A stretch of DNA of 64,000 nucleotides, taken from Agrobacterium tumefaciens (GTDB lineage: Bacteria; Pseudomonadota; Alphaproteobacteria; Rhizobiales; Rhizobiaceae). The first letter of the stretch is position 1, and each line of letters opens with the position of its first letter. The translations under genes and the position numbers were made by a program. The DNA is taken from positions 109,656-173,655 of the forward strand of contig NZ_WJOK01000011.1 of assembly GCF_009649785.1 (NCBI RefSeq), in the 5' to 3' direction. Below the pieces are notes generated by a model, which saw only the letters and a program-made list of their open reading frames with translations, was not told where the DNA came from and searched no databases. Positions 51,431-60,578 of this stretch are shown here, one piece after another.

Positions 51431-52477
51431 TCAGAAGTCGTACTTGTCCATGTTTTCTTTGGTCACGCCGACCCAACCTGCGCCATAGAGCAGATGTGGC
51501 TTGGAGGCGTCAGGAACCAGCAGGCTTTCGTAACCGGGCAGGCCCATATTCAGGCCGGCCTTGATCTGCTCGTTCTTCTTCTCGAGAACCGCGACAGCCA
51601 GCATGTTCATGGCATAACCGGCAACGGCCGGATCCCAGAACTGAATGTACTGGATGTTATCGTTCTTGATGTATTCGCCGGCAACGGAAACCAGGCCCGT
51701 GCCCGAGAAGAAGACCTTGCCCGACAGACCGCCTTCGGCGATCAGGCGACCCGCGCCTGCCGATGTCGGCATCGGCGCGCCGAGAATACCGGTGATATCA
51801 GGATAGGCGGTCATCGCTTCCTTGAGTTTGGTGTAGTCGGTATTGGCGTCGTCATAGGTTTCCAGCCGCTCGGTCGCCTGCGACATTTCCGGGAAGTTGG
51901 CCTTCTGGTACTCGACGGCGCCATCTATCCATTCCATCTGCGACTTGGACGTCAGACTGCCAACGGTGGCGACATATTTGCCCTTGCCGCCCATGGATTT
52001 GCCGAGCTCCTTCATCAGGTTCGCGCCATAGGCCTTGTTGTCGAAGGCTTCGATGTCGAAATCGACGTTCTGGATATTGGAAGCCTCATGGCTGATGACG
52101 ACAATGCCGCGATCGCGGGCTTTCTTGAGCACCGGCTCCACCGCTTCCACCGAGAACGGCACGATGGCGATGGCGTCAACGCCCTGCGCGATGAGATTTT
52201 CAACAATCTGTACCTGGGCGGCGGCATCGGCCTGACTTGGGCCAACCATCCAGACATCGTTTCCGGTATCGCCCTTGAACTGCTCGACGCCATCGCGCAT
52301 GCGGTCAAACCACGCGATGCCATCCACCTTCACGACGGTCGCAATGGTGTATTTCTTGCCACTCGCCGCGGTGATCAATTCCTTGTTGACCTTCGATGTA
52401 TCGACGGCACTCTGCGCAAAGACAGCCGACGCCGAAAGCGTGGCAGCAAGCGCGATGGTTGCGAAAATCTTGTTCAC
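51431..52477 (-). CDS. ribose-type ABC importer binding protein (RbsB-like)
   Basis: A 348-residue periplasmic protein with a Sec signal (NKIFATIALAATLSASAVFA, then QSAVDTSK). The fold is type I (peripla_BP_4): WFDRMRDGVEQFKGDTGNDV, QVQIVENLIAQGVDAIAIVP, ISHEASN, IQFWDPAVAGYAM. Start GTG at 52477 is preceded by GGGAGGAG at good spacing; the ATG at 52504 precedes this ribosome site and is unlikely. First gene of the operon, probably binding deoxyribose or a related pentose/nucleoside. Confidence 0.9.
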   Translation of the reverse strand: MNKIFATIALAATLSASAVFAQSAVDTSKVNKELITAASGKKYTIATVVKVDGIAWFDRMRDGVEQFKGDTGNDVWMVGPSQADAAAQVQIVENLIAQGVDAIAIVPFSVEAVEPVLKKARDRGIVVISHEASNIQNVDFDIEAFDNKAYGANLMKELGKSMGGKGKYVATVGSLTSKSQMEWIDGAVEYQKANFPEMSQATERLETYDDANTDYTKLKEAMTAYPDITGILGAPMPTSAGAGRLIAEGGLSGKVFFSGTGLVSVAGEYIKNDNIQYIQFWDPAVAGYAMNMLAVAVLEKKNEQIKAGLNMGLPGYESLLVPDASKPHLLYGAGWVGVTKENMDKYDF

Positions 52478-52694
52478 GGATAACTCCTCCCTTTGAAACT
52501 GCACTGTGCCGGACCTATTCCAGTCGCAGCACCCGACAATGGTCGATCCCTAACGCCGGTATCCGCTCCTCACGCGTCCGACGCCTCCTCATTCTCCCGG
52601 AAAAGGCTTCCCACGCCCCGGTAGATGGACCACGATGTGACCCAGAAACCTGTTGTCTTCCTCTCCCGATAATGCGAACTATTATGATACAATC

Positions 52695-52724
52695 CGATCA
52701 TTATGTTTCGATCGTTTCATGTTT
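52695..52724. promoter_or_regulatory. direct repeats in divergent deoxyribose promoter region
   Basis: CGATCATTATGTTT (52695-52708) and CGATCGTTTCATGTTT (52709-52724) are adjacent near-repeats inside the 338-bp region between the binding-protein gene and the DeoR gene. TTTCG cores are common in DeoR-family operators. It is the best candidate operator; binding is inference. Confidence 0.4.
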
Positions 52725-52815
52725 GTTGTTCTTCTGTCAAGCGTAGAGAGGGGCGATTGCAAGGAAACTAACACCGAAATATGAAGCGCAGGGACAAACC
52801 GAAAGCGGAGATAAG

Positions 52816-53544
52816 GTGAGCAGAATAAGTGCACACAATGCCAGGTTGGACGCACTGGCCGGGCTGGTTCAGGAAACGGGTGTCCTGAGGCTGCGGGACG
52901 CAGCGTCCCGGCTTGGCGTATCCGAAATTACCATTCGCCGCGACATTGCCGCCGACGGTCAGCGGCTTAGCTGTCTTGGCGGCTACATCATTCCGGTTCA
53001 GGATGGCGCCATCAGCAGCGACTATGTGCTCGAGCAGGAGAAGGACAGCCATGCAACTGCCAAGGCGCGCGCCTGCACGCAGGCGGCAGCTCTAATCGAA
53101 CCATATGACACTGTATTCATCGATTGCGGAACGACGATGCCGCATCTGGCGCGGCAAATTCCGGCAAACGCCCATGTCACGGTCATCTGCTATTCCCTCA
53201 ATGTTGCAGAGGAGCTGGCGAGCAGAACCGATGTCCGCCTGATCATGCTCGGGGGGGTCTATCATCCGGAAGCGGCTTCGTTTTCGGGTGATGAGGGTAT
53301 CGAGGTGCTGAAGCGCATCAATATCAACAAGGCATTTTTGTCTGCCGGTGGCGTGGACGAACAGCATGGCGTCACCTGCTCACATTTTCATGAAGTGCCG
53401 ATCAAGCAGATGGTTATGCAACGCTCGGTTCAAAAGCATCTGGTGGTGGACAGCAGCAAATTCAGAAAGGTGCGAGCCGCGCGCTACGCTGCCATAGGCG
53501 ACTTCAACTCAGTTATTGCAGATCAGCCTTCACCCTGGGCTTGA
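52816..53544 (+). CDS. DeoR-family transcriptional repressor
   Basis: A 242-residue regulator. The winged helix is at residues 17-55 (LRLRDAASRLGVSEITIRRD), and the sensor domain shows FIDCGTTMPHLARQ, LGGVYHPEAASFSG and VVDSSKFRKVRAARYA. A GTG start at 52816 with GGAGATAAG upstream. It is divergent from the deoxyribose-type operon and probably represses it until a sugar phosphate, such as deoxyribose 5-phosphate, accumulates. Confidence 0.9.
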   Translation: MSRISAHNARLDALAGLVQETGVLRLRDAASRLGVSEITIRRDIAADGQRLSCLGGYIIPVQDGAISSDYVLEQEKDSHATAKARACTQAAALIEPYDTVFIDCGTTMPHLARQIPANAHVTVICYSLNVAEELASRTDVRLIMLGGVYHPEAASFSGDEGIEVLKRININKAFLSAGGVDEQHGVTCSHFHEVPIKQMVMQRSVQKHLVVDSSKFRKVRAARYAAIGDFNSVIADQPSPWA

Positions 53545-53839
53545 GACAAACCGACAACGAGGGCTCCCAAATAAGCCTCGGGAGAGAGAGCTCAGCGATA
53601 TCTTTCGCCCCACCAGGGCGAACATCACCGCAGTCCGGCCAGAAAGCCGGCAGAAACGCCCCTGCTGCTACACCATTCCTGCGTATCCTGATGGAAGATT
53701 TCAGCAATACGAAGGGAGAGGAAAGATCGGCTGATGTTCATCAGACGTGTCTTCCATGCCTCGTAGCGAGTTGGCCGAGTGAACGAGTGCCATCAATTAG
53801 CTGTTTGACTTGAACGCGCTCAAACACCATCTGTGCGAC
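53545..53839. other. gap after DeoR gene
   Basis: About 295 bases with no recognised gene; short plus-strand frames at 53516-53813 show no family pattern. No hairpin followed by a T run was seen. Confidence 0.45.
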
Positions 53840-54463
53840 ATGCCGAAGCATGAAAAACATCACATCGAACTGATCAGAACATGGACCCTGCCGGCTACCG
53901 TGACAATGGGGTCGGCCGTTCGCGCCAAAGGCGTCCTTCAAGAAATACAGGCAAGGCTGCCCGCTCATGCAAAAAAGTTGATCTCGCTCGAAGGAGTCGA
54001 CCTCACCCTGGCGATGACGGCCAGTGAAAAGACCGCCTTCAATGCAGCAGCGACCATCGTCACAAAAGTGGTGACGGAGGCCGCTGCACTGCCGGTAATC
54101 CCGCGCGAAATCGAGGACATCCTGACTATCAAGACGAGCGAGCGGCATCGTTGGCTTGCCGACGGTCGCCTGCCGAGCGCGGGGACGCGAACGGTCAGAC
54201 TGAATGGCCGCGCCCGTCAGATCACGTTCCATGTCTTTGACCCCAAGGTGGTCGAAGACCTTCTCGACCGTGGCGTTGTGGACGAATGGCGGGTGGAGGA
54301 TGCAGAGGCGAAAGCCGAAAAGAGGCGGCGCGCGGCATATCAGGCGAAGCTGACGCGGTCGCTCAAGAAGAAGGTTGCGAAGCGGCCAACGACGTCTTCC
54401 GATGATCCGGCCTCGAAGCTCGGCGGCTGGGAGGAGTTCGACGTGGACGGACTGCTTCGTTAA
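53840..54463 (+). CDS. conserved hypothetical protein, basic C-terminus
   Basis: A 207-residue soluble protein with no signal. The middle contains HRWLADGRLPSAGTRTVRLN and ARQITFHVFDPKVVEDLLDR, and the C-terminus is strongly basic and helical (AKAEKRRRAAYQAKLTRSLK) before an acidic end. The wording of the middle segment looks like a rhizobial conserved family, and the basic helix could bind nucleic acid. Start is uncertain: ATG 53840 is chosen, TTG 53810 is possible, and neither has a strong ribosome site. Confidence 0.6.
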   Translation: MPKHEKHHIELIRTWTLPATVTMGSAVRAKGVLQEIQARLPAHAKKLISLEGVDLTLAMTASEKTAFNAAATIVTKVVTEAAALPVIPREIEDILTIKTSERHRWLADGRLPSAGTRTVRLNGRARQITFHVFDPKVVEDLLDRGVVDEWRVEDAEAKAEKRRRAAYQAKLTRSLKKKVAKRPTTSSDDPASKLGGWEEFDVDGLLR

Positions 54464-54611
54464 GCACTTATGCCAGCACTCTTGGTATCACGCGCGATCA
54501 CAGCACTTGGCCTGACATTTCATCGGCAGGGTCAATGTTCCAGCGGCGATCTTTGCCGTGAAAGAACATTCGTCGGCAGGTTCAACGCCGGAGCATTTTA
54601 AGTTCATCGGT

Positions 54612-54971
54612 TTAGAAACAGGAATGTTGGGTTATACGCCGGCCCACGCTGTAAACTATGCCGCTCTGCGGATCGGCATTGAAAACCACGTATCGTCGCT
54701 GCGGGCAGACCAGGTCAAAGGAGGTTTTATGGCACTCAAGGATATCGGTCTTGCGTTGGACGTTGTCTTTGGCCACGACTGTGCGGTTTCGATCAAGGCT
54801 TTGGTTGCATCGGAAGCCGTTTCGCGTCGCCATCGCTCTTGCGGCCTCCAGGCTGACACCTACCGCATCCAGCTTGCTCACGTCGCGATCATGCACAAAA
54901 TCAGGTACCTTGGTTAGTCCGCATCCGCTGATACTCAAGCACGCAGCCACTATCACTGAAAAACGGAACAT
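54612..54971 (-). CDS. small predicted lipoprotein, unknown function
   Basis: A 119-residue protein with a classical lipoprotein signal (MFRFSVIVAACLSISGC, cysteine 17). The mature part contains four further cysteines (FRCNQ, LECHKT, LVCPQRR, HSCF), suggesting two disulfide bonds in the periplasm. The ribosome site is GTGAGAG. A plus-strand frame overlaps (54558-54917), but the lipobox and cysteine pattern favour this strand. Confidence 0.7.
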   Translation of the reverse strand: MFRFSVIVAACLSISGCGLTKVPDFVHDRDVSKLDAVGVSLEAARAMATRNGFRCNQSLDRNRTVVAKDNVQRKTDILECHKTSFDLVCPQRRYVVFNADPQSGIVYSVGRRITQHSCF

Positions 54972-55309
54972 TTTCTCTCACTTTTTGTGCTTGCCTGATG
55001 GCTTGCTCCGATACGCATTGGCACAAGCCTCAAGGCAGCGGCTCGGCCAACATTCTTGGCCGTTCTTCCACAATTACCGCGATCGACACAAGGCGGTCGG
55101 AAGCGTTGTGACGGCCTCACCGCAAACTCGAAGCCCGAAAGCTGACAATTATTTCCGGTAGACCGTGAGTACCCCATGAGGCTGATCACTGCAGGTGTTG
55201 CGCGCACTCAAAGGAGCGGCCAAGAACGCCTGCCAGATATCCTAACAGACGGCAAGCAGGACTTTCTCCACCACGCTGAACGGGGGACATGGTGGTCGTA
55301 GAACTTCAT
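54972..55309. other. gap, nothing recognised
   Basis: About 340 bases between the lipoprotein start and the PNPOx-like stop. Frames on both strands are short and without pattern. It should contain the lipoprotein promoter. Confidence 0.45.
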
Positions 55310-55933
55310 TCATGTTTGAAGTCCTCCCAACTGTGCTCGCAAGGCTGCGTTTTCGGTTTCTAATTGCATCAGTTTTTCACGAAGAGGAGCGACTGCCTGC
55401 TCGACCTGCTGTTGGGTGTAGCGCGGAGTAATATGCTGGGGGCAGTTCCAGTCGTACGCTTCAAGCCGAAGCCTGAAAATCCCCTCCGCACGGCCTTTAT
55501 ATGTGGGGTCGGATACCAAATCGTTGAGCGTCGGGTCGGCATCAAGTGTCAGCCGATCGACATGGACATAGATTTTGAGCCTCGCCCTTCGCGCATAATC
55601 CATCAGAAAAAGACAGGCCCGGTCATTGGCAGCCAGATTGCCGGTGCTGATGTACTGTCGGTTACCGCGATAATCGGCAAAGGCCAGAGTTCGTTGATCA
55701 ACGACTTTGAGAAAACCGGCATTGCCTCCACGATGTTGAACGTAGGGCCAGCCCGTTTCCGAGACCGATGCCATATAGAAGCTGTCACGTGCGGCGATGA
55801 AAGCGATCTCGTCTTCTGTGAGGGTATCGGAGGGACGGCTATCATTACCCAACCAGATCTGGTCCACGCCCATGGCAGACTGAGCGGCTCTGACGCTTGG
55901 CGTCACGGCGACTTCAAGGAAATGATATGGCAT
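55310..55933 (-). CDS. pyridoxamine 5'-phosphate oxidase-like flavin-binding protein
   Basis: A 207-residue split-barrel protein. Residues 30-170 show the PNPOx-like pattern: FIAARDSFYMASVSETGWPY, QHRGGNAGFLKVVDQRTLAF, DYRGNRQYISTGNLAANDRA. The last 35 residues form a likely coiled coil (VAPLREKLMQLETENAALRA). CAGGGGATTGAGAC precedes the ATG. Members of this group bind FMN or F420 and act as reductases or sensors. The same HRGGNAGF motif recurs in the N-terminal domain of the fusion protein at 61245. Confidence 0.85.
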   Translation of the reverse strand: MPYHFLEVAVTPSVRAAQSAMGVDQIWLGNDSRPSDTLTEDEIAFIAARDSFYMASVSETGWPYVQHRGGNAGFLKVVDQRTLAFADYRGNRQYISTGNLAANDRACLFLMDYARRARLKIYVHVDRLTLDADPTLNDLVSDPTYKGRAEGIFRLRLEAYDWNCPQHITPRYTQQQVEQAVAPLREKLMQLETENAALRAQLGGLQT

Positions 55934-55994
55934 GTCTCAATCCCCTGTTAACGCAGGCTCGCACCACTGTGTCCCGGTGTGAGCCTAAGTTGTC

Positions 55995-56255
55995 TTATAG
56001 CAAGCCCGATTTTTTTGCGCTGCTATATCCTTCAGATCTGGCGTAGACGTTAGTCCTGCAAGCCCTAGCCTGCAACTTGCCAACGCATCTCGCCGCGATC
56101 AGCGACGATCCGACCAAGGCCCGGGAGAGACGATCAACAAAAAGCTCGGCATCGGGGTAGTTGTTTCTTACCACCAGGGACCAGTCCACCCATGTGGTTC
56201 TGGATCGTTCATGGCTAAAGCACCCGGTCTCCAGGCCAGGCTGGGAAGCCTTCAC
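55995..56255 (-). CDS. uncertain coupled ORF or gene remnant
   Basis: An 86-residue frame whose GTG overlaps the preceding stop (GTGA). The stretch TTWVDWSLVVRNNYPDAELF followed by VDRLSRALVG looks protein-like, vaguely similar to the C-terminal part of TAXI-type binding proteins, but the rest does not. It may be a remnant or a coupled small gene; low confidence. Confidence 0.25.
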   Translation of the reverse strand: MKASQPGLETGCFSHERSRTTWVDWSLVVRNNYPDAELFVDRLSRALVGSSLIAARCVGKLQARACRTNVYARSEGYSSAKKSGLL

Positions 56256-57619
56256 GCCATCTCAGGCTGCGCGGATCCCATTAGCGGCGCGGAAGACTTC
56301 GAATGCGCGTGGGACGCGTTAAGTCGCCGAGCCACAATGTCATGGTTGAGCCACAGAACTGGACCGGAGGGTTCGGAAGATTCACCGAAGATTAGCTGCC
56401 CTGTTGCCGTCACAACGAGACTGCTCAACAGATCGCTGATCATCACCTTGCTATCCCGATGCATCTGGGTGATTTCGTTGGACGTGCCGATGGTGAGATC
56501 AGCCTGCGCCTGGCTGTTTGCCATGGGCCATGCCGAAAAGTCATAGAACGGACGCATGACATCGCTGGCCTGCATGGCGGCGATCTTGCCGAAGACGTCT
56601 TCCATCGTTAGGCCATCTACCAGCAGCTGCTGGCAGGCCTGCCACTGGTCATCTGCCCATTGGCCGCCGTTTTCTTTCTTCAACGCAAGCAGCAGCGGTA
56701 TCAGGGGCAGCTCGATACCGGTGAACACATCGGACGAATTGGTCCGGATTTCGGGGCAATTATAAACTGTTGCCTTGATCCCTTTAGCCCAGGCTTCCTC
56801 TGCAATGCCTTCGAGCCGCATCTTCGCGTAACCCTGGGTGTAGTTGGTGTAGGTCTGCCAACGATAACTTCCGTCGATGAGGACCGCCGATCCGTGATAA
56901 CCATAGGCCGTATATCGCACTTGACCGCCTGAAGCTTCAACGCGCTCGCGGATCGCCGCACTGAAATCGATGAGATGGCGAAAGGTGTTTGCGGAGACGT
57001 CGTCAAAATTCTGCAGGATGAGTTTTCCCATGTCACTGTCGAGCAGGGTCTGCGAGGACATGTGGCGGGTTCCGGTTCCCTTGTAGATCCGATTAGCGAT
57101 AACCAGGAACACCTTCGCCTTCGGGATGCCGCCTGCCATTGTGTGGGCGAAGAAAACATTGCGGCCATCGGCGATCATACCGTCGAGAACGGTCATGACT
57201 TTCGAAAGCGATTCCGTAAAACGCGCATTGGCAATGTCGCGGCATTGCCTGACATAGTCCCAGTCGAGCTTGTCGTGCTCCCAGCTCTCAAGCGTCATTT
57301 TTGCCAGGAGATCGGTGGGAGTCGGCCCGTCTGCGGGCGCATCGCGATCGAAACCCGCCATAAGAGGTATGTTGATGATCCTGCCGCCCAGCTGGGCCTC
57401 CGCCGAAGACAGTTCATCGGCGTCGAGCGGCCGCAGCGTGTTGTTCTCGTCACGCCGCCCGACGGTGATCCCCACAATCTCCATTCCAGCCCGTCTCGCT
57501 TCGTCGAGCAAGCCGGTGGCGTATCCGCGGCCGAACAGTTCGCCGAAGAGTACGAAAACGTCGCCTTTACGGAAGACCGTGTTTTCAGAAAGGCGATTCA
57601 ATGCAACCGGATTTTCCAT
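56252..57619 (-). CDS. Rossmann-like protein, possibly FabMG-type enoyl-ACP reductase
   Basis: A 455-residue soluble protein. The N-terminus has a glycine-rich nucleotide-binding turn (VLFGELFGRGYATGLLDEAR, then MEIVGITVGRR) as in short-chain reductases. Further conserved-looking segments are VFFAHTMAGGIPKAKVFLVI and YTAYGYHGSAVLIDGSYRW. I recall proteins of this length and pattern being annotated as FabMG-type enoyl-ACP reductases, which can give triclosan tolerance, but I am not certain. It stands alone between a PNPOx-like gene and a LysR gene. Confidence 0.55.
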   Translation of the reverse strand: MENPVALNRLSENTVFRKGDVFVLFGELFGRGYATGLLDEARRAGMEIVGITVGRRDENNTLRPLDADELSSAEAQLGGRIINIPLMAGFDRDAPADGPTPTDLLAKMTLESWEHDKLDWDYVRQCRDIANARFTESLSKVMTVLDGMIADGRNVFFAHTMAGGIPKAKVFLVIANRIYKGTGTRHMSSQTLLDSDMGKLILQNFDDVSANTFRHLIDFSAAIRERVEASGGQVRYTAYGYHGSAVLIDGSYRWQTYTNYTQGYAKMRLEGIAEEAWAKGIKATVYNCPEIRTNSSDVFTGIELPLIPLLLALKKENGGQWADDQWQACQQLLVDGLTMEDVFGKIAAMQASDVMRPFYDFSAWPMANSQAQADLTIGTSNEITQMHRDSKVMISDLLSSLVVTATGQLIFGESSEPSGPVLWLNHDIVARRLNASHAHSKSSAPLMGSAQPEMA

Positions 57620-57969
57620 GCTGTCAACTCTTTAAAGTTTGTCATCGAACACTGGCTCGTGCAAGTTTTGCAAAGACATGACCGCATTGGCACGGAATGG
57701 GAACTCATTTTCGGTGACCGTTCATTTCAAAACGTGAAGTCGGTCTCTGTTCGCCCTACAATACAGGGGACGCCGAGGCTGGAGGATCGGCGCGCCGATA
57801 CCAAAAAAGAGCTCGCTGGAAACATCGCGCCTCTCCAGTGGCGCACCACGCCGAATCTTGTCGCGTCGAAGACTGTTCAGACTGCCTTCTCGCAAGTTTG
57901 CAAGAAGACCGGTATCGACAAAATATGCACCAACGACCAGGCTTACGACAAAGATAGGCATCCTCGTTA
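57620..57969. other. gap upstream of the reductase-like gene
   Basis: About 350 bases. A minus-strand frame (57722-57973, TTG start; internal ATG near 57961) begins with a hydrophobic segment but has no good ribosome site or recognisable family. Probably promoter region plus decayed sequence. Confidence 0.4.
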
Positions 57970-58869
57970 TCAATTGTCGCCAGTCGAACGCTCTCGGATC
58001 AGCTCGATGAAGGCACGCAGTTTGGCTGGCATGTGTCGCCGTTGCGAGAAATAAAGGCTAAGTCCCGGATATTCGGGAGACCAGTCTTCCAAAACAGGAA
58101 TGAGATCGCCTGAGGCAATATGGGGCGCAAGTGCATGTTCACCCAGATAGGCGAGCCCAAATCCGGCAAGAGCGGCCTCCAGAATAAGGTCAGACCCATC
58201 AAATGTCAGATGGCCGCTGACATCGATCAAGTGTGTTTCCCCGTACTTCTCAAACTCCCAGCGATAGAGTCTCCCGCTTGTCATGCGCATCTGGATACAG
58301 ACGTGCCGGGCGAGATCGGCTGGGACGACAAGCTTTGAACGGCCGTCGAAGTAGCGCGGCGAGCCGACGACGAAAGACCGCATTTTCGGAATGATCGGTA
58401 CGGCCACCATGTCGGGCGAGATAGCCTCGGCGAGACGAATGCCCGCATCGAAACCTTTGCCGATCACATCCACGAGCGCATTTTCGGTCACTATCTCGAT
58501 GTCGACATCCGGGTATCGACGGCTGTACTCGAGGATGAGCGGCTGCAGCAGAATGCGCGCCGCGCCCGGCGCCATATTCAGCCGGAGTCTCCCGGAGGGC
58601 CGATCTGAATGTTCACCGACATTTTCGATCGCCTTCTCGAGCGTCTGCAGGGCAGGTGCGATTTCAGATAGGAATTGCTCACCGGCTGCAGACAAGGACA
58701 CGCTACGCGTGGTGCGGTTGAAAAGCCTGACGGCAAGGCGCTCCTCAAGTGCGGCGATCGCATGGCTCAAAGCCGATGACGACATACCCAGTTCGCGCGC
58801 GGCAGCCCGGAATCCACCGTGACGCGCGACGCCGGCAACCGCTTCAAGCTCGATCAGGCTTGCCCTCAT
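57970..58869 (-). CDS. LysR-family transcriptional regulator
   Basis: A 299-residue regulator. N-terminal winged helix: GGFRAAARELGMSSSALSHA, IAALEERLAVRLFNRTTRSV; then the effector-binding domain with GRLRLNMAPGAARILLQPLI. Divergent from the aldehyde dehydrogenase gene with a 98-bp shared promoter, so it probably controls the 58968-63977 redox gene set and itself. Confidence 0.92.
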   Translation of the reverse strand: MRASLIELEAVAGVARHGGFRAAARELGMSSSALSHAIAALEERLAVRLFNRTTRSVSLSAAGEQFLSEIAPALQTLEKAIENVGEHSDRPSGRLRLNMAPGAARILLQPLILEYSRRYPDVDIEIVTENALVDVIGKGFDAGIRLAEAISPDMVAVPIIPKMRSFVVGSPRYFDGRSKLVVPADLARHVCIQMRMTSGRLYRWEFEKYGETHLIDVSGHLTFDGSDLILEAALAGFGLAYLGEHALAPHIASGDLIPVLEDWSPEYPGLSLYFSQRRHMPAKLRAFIELIRERSTGDN

Positions 58870-58967
58870 TGCGCAATCCAGTTCATCAGGCTGTCCGATT
58901 TTGTCCTACTACACGCAACACTTACCGCATGCCATTTTTGCTGTGAAGCCATCACAGGAGAAGAAAC

Positions 58968-60383
58968 ATGCACATCATCGATCGGATCTATATCAACGGG
59001 GCGTTTGTCACGCCGCACGGCGATCAATGGGCGCCGCTTTTCAATCCGGCAACCGAGGACCAGATCGGCAGCGTGCGGCTCGCAGATGAGCGGGACGCCG
59101 ACCGCGCAGTTGCTGCCGCCAAACGCGCTTTCCCAGCCTTTTCGAATACGACCAGAAAAGAGCGGATCGACATGCTGAACCGGCTGCATGCCGCGGTGTC
59201 CGCCCGAACCGACGATCTGGCGTCCGCCATGCGTGAAGAATACGGTGCGCCATCGGGCTTCATCGGCTTTTCAGCGTCACGCGCAGGTAGCGTCTTTCTC
59301 GACATGGCAAGAACGCTGAAGGACTACGAGTTCCAACGCCGCATGGGCAGCGCCGATGTCGAGATGCGACCGTCGGGTGTTGCCGTGGCGATCACGCCCT
59401 GGAACAGCAATTACAGTTTTATCTGCGGCAAGCTCTCCGCCGCCATTGCAGCCGGAGCAACGATGGTGATCAAACCTTCGGAGATGAGCGCCCTGCAGAC
59501 GCAGGTGATCACTGAATGTCTGCACGCGGCCGGTCTTCCCGATGGCATTTTCAATATCGTCACCGGGTATGGAGGCGTCGTTGGTGCGGCACTGACGGCT
59601 CACCGCGACGTGTCCAAGATCACCTTCACCGGTTCCACTGCCACAGGTCGCGGCATTGTTCAGGCGGCCGCGGCCACTATGAAGCGCGTCACAATGGAAC
59701 TTGGCGGCAAAAGCCCCAGCATCATTCTGGACGATGCCGATCTTGAGGTCGCCATCCCGCAGGTGCTGGTGGCAGGGTTCCGCAACAGCGGTCAGGCCTG
59801 CATTGCCGGAACCCGCATTCTTGCTCCAGAAAGCAGGTTCGGTGAAATCGAGGAACGGCTAAGCCACACCATCAAAGACTTCAGGTCGGGAGAACCGGCC
59901 GACGAACAGGTTCAGGTTGGTCCGATGGTCAGCCAGAAGCAGTGGGATCGCGTGCAAAGCTATATTCGCCTGGGACAGGAGGAAGGCGCCAGACTGCTGG
60001 CAGGCGGCGAAGGTCGTCCGGAAGGGCTGCAGCGCGGCTGGTTCGTCAAGCCCACCATCTTTACCGGCGTCCGCAACGACATGCGCATCGCGCGCGAGGA
60101 GATATTCGGCCCCGTGCTATCGCTGATCTCCTACCGCGACGAGGAAGACGCCATCACGATCGCGAACGACACCGATTACGGCCTGCAGGCGCACGTCTTT
60201 TCTTCCGACGTCGCGCGGGCAAAACGCGTCGCAAACCAGATCGAGGCAGGCCGCGTGTTCATCAACGATGCGCCGCATGACCCAATGGTACCATTCGGCG
60301 GATTCAAGCAATCCGGCTTCGGGCGGGAATTCGGCGTCTTTGGGCTCGAGGCCTTTCTCGAACCCCGTGCCGTACTGTCGTGA
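58968..60383 (+). CDS. NAD(P)-dependent aldehyde dehydrogenase
   Basis: A 471-residue enzyme with all expected parts: TPWNSNYSFICGKLSAAIAA, FTGSTATGRGIVQAAAATM, MELGGKSPSIILDD (general base Glu) and NSGQACIAGTRIL (catalytic Cys). AGGAGAAGAAAC precedes the ATG. Substrate unknown; the neighbouring GST and reductase fusion suggest detoxification of an aldehyde. A stem-loop follows the gene. Confidence 0.92.
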   Translation: MHIIDRIYINGAFVTPHGDQWAPLFNPATEDQIGSVRLADERDADRAVAAAKRAFPAFSNTTRKERIDMLNRLHAAVSARTDDLASAMREEYGAPSGFIGFSASRAGSVFLDMARTLKDYEFQRRMGSADVEMRPSGVAVAITPWNSNYSFICGKLSAAIAAGATMVIKPSEMSALQTQVITECLHAAGLPDGIFNIVTGYGGVVGAALTAHRDVSKITFTGSTATGRGIVQAAAATMKRVTMELGGKSPSIILDDADLEVAIPQVLVAGFRNSGQACIAGTRILAPESRFGEIEERLSHTIKDFRSGEPADEQVQVGPMVSQKQWDRVQSYIRLGQEEGARLLAGGEGRPEGLQRGWFVKPTIFTGVRNDMRIAREEIFGPVLSLISYRDEEDAITIANDTDYGLQAHVFSSDVARAKRVANQIEAGRVFINDAPHDPMVPFGGFKQSGFGREFGVFGLEAFLEPRAVLS

Positions 60384-60390
60384 CATTTAA

Positions 60391-60420
60391 AGGCCACGCA
60401 ACTTTTTAGCTGCGTGGCCT
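60391..60420 (+). terminator. stem-loop after aldehyde dehydrogenase gene
   Basis: AGGCCACGCA (60391-60400), ten-base loop ACTTTTTAGC, TGCGTGGCCT (60411-60420): a perfect 10-bp stem starting seven bases after the stop. No T run follows on the plus strand, so it may attenuate or stabilise rather than fully terminate. Confidence 0.5.
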
Positions 60421-60578
60421 GATGCCACATACCGTCGAGCGAACCCTGTTGGGCGGCCATTGTTGCACCTGGCGTAATGATGAAGTGTGAAGCGCGATCG
60501 TTCTCATCACCACGTAATAATAGCAATCTGCAGGTGCGGATCGGGAATTGACCCGAACGATACTCGCAGGAGCGCACA

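Noticed and set aside
51407..52483. 358-codon open frame on the plus strand
   Set aside because: Antisense to the RbsB-like gene, which has a signal peptide and ribosome site.
54558..54917. 119-codon plus-strand frame
   Set aside because: Opposite a minus-strand frame with a clear lipobox and paired cysteines, which is the better gene.
57722..57973. 83-codon minus-strand frame with a hydrophobic start
   Set aside because: TTG start overlapping the LysR stop, no ribosome site at the inner ATG, no recognisable family.
56975..58054. 359-codon open frame on the plus strand
   Set aside because: Antisense to the reductase-like and LysR genes and crossing their gap; no protein pattern.
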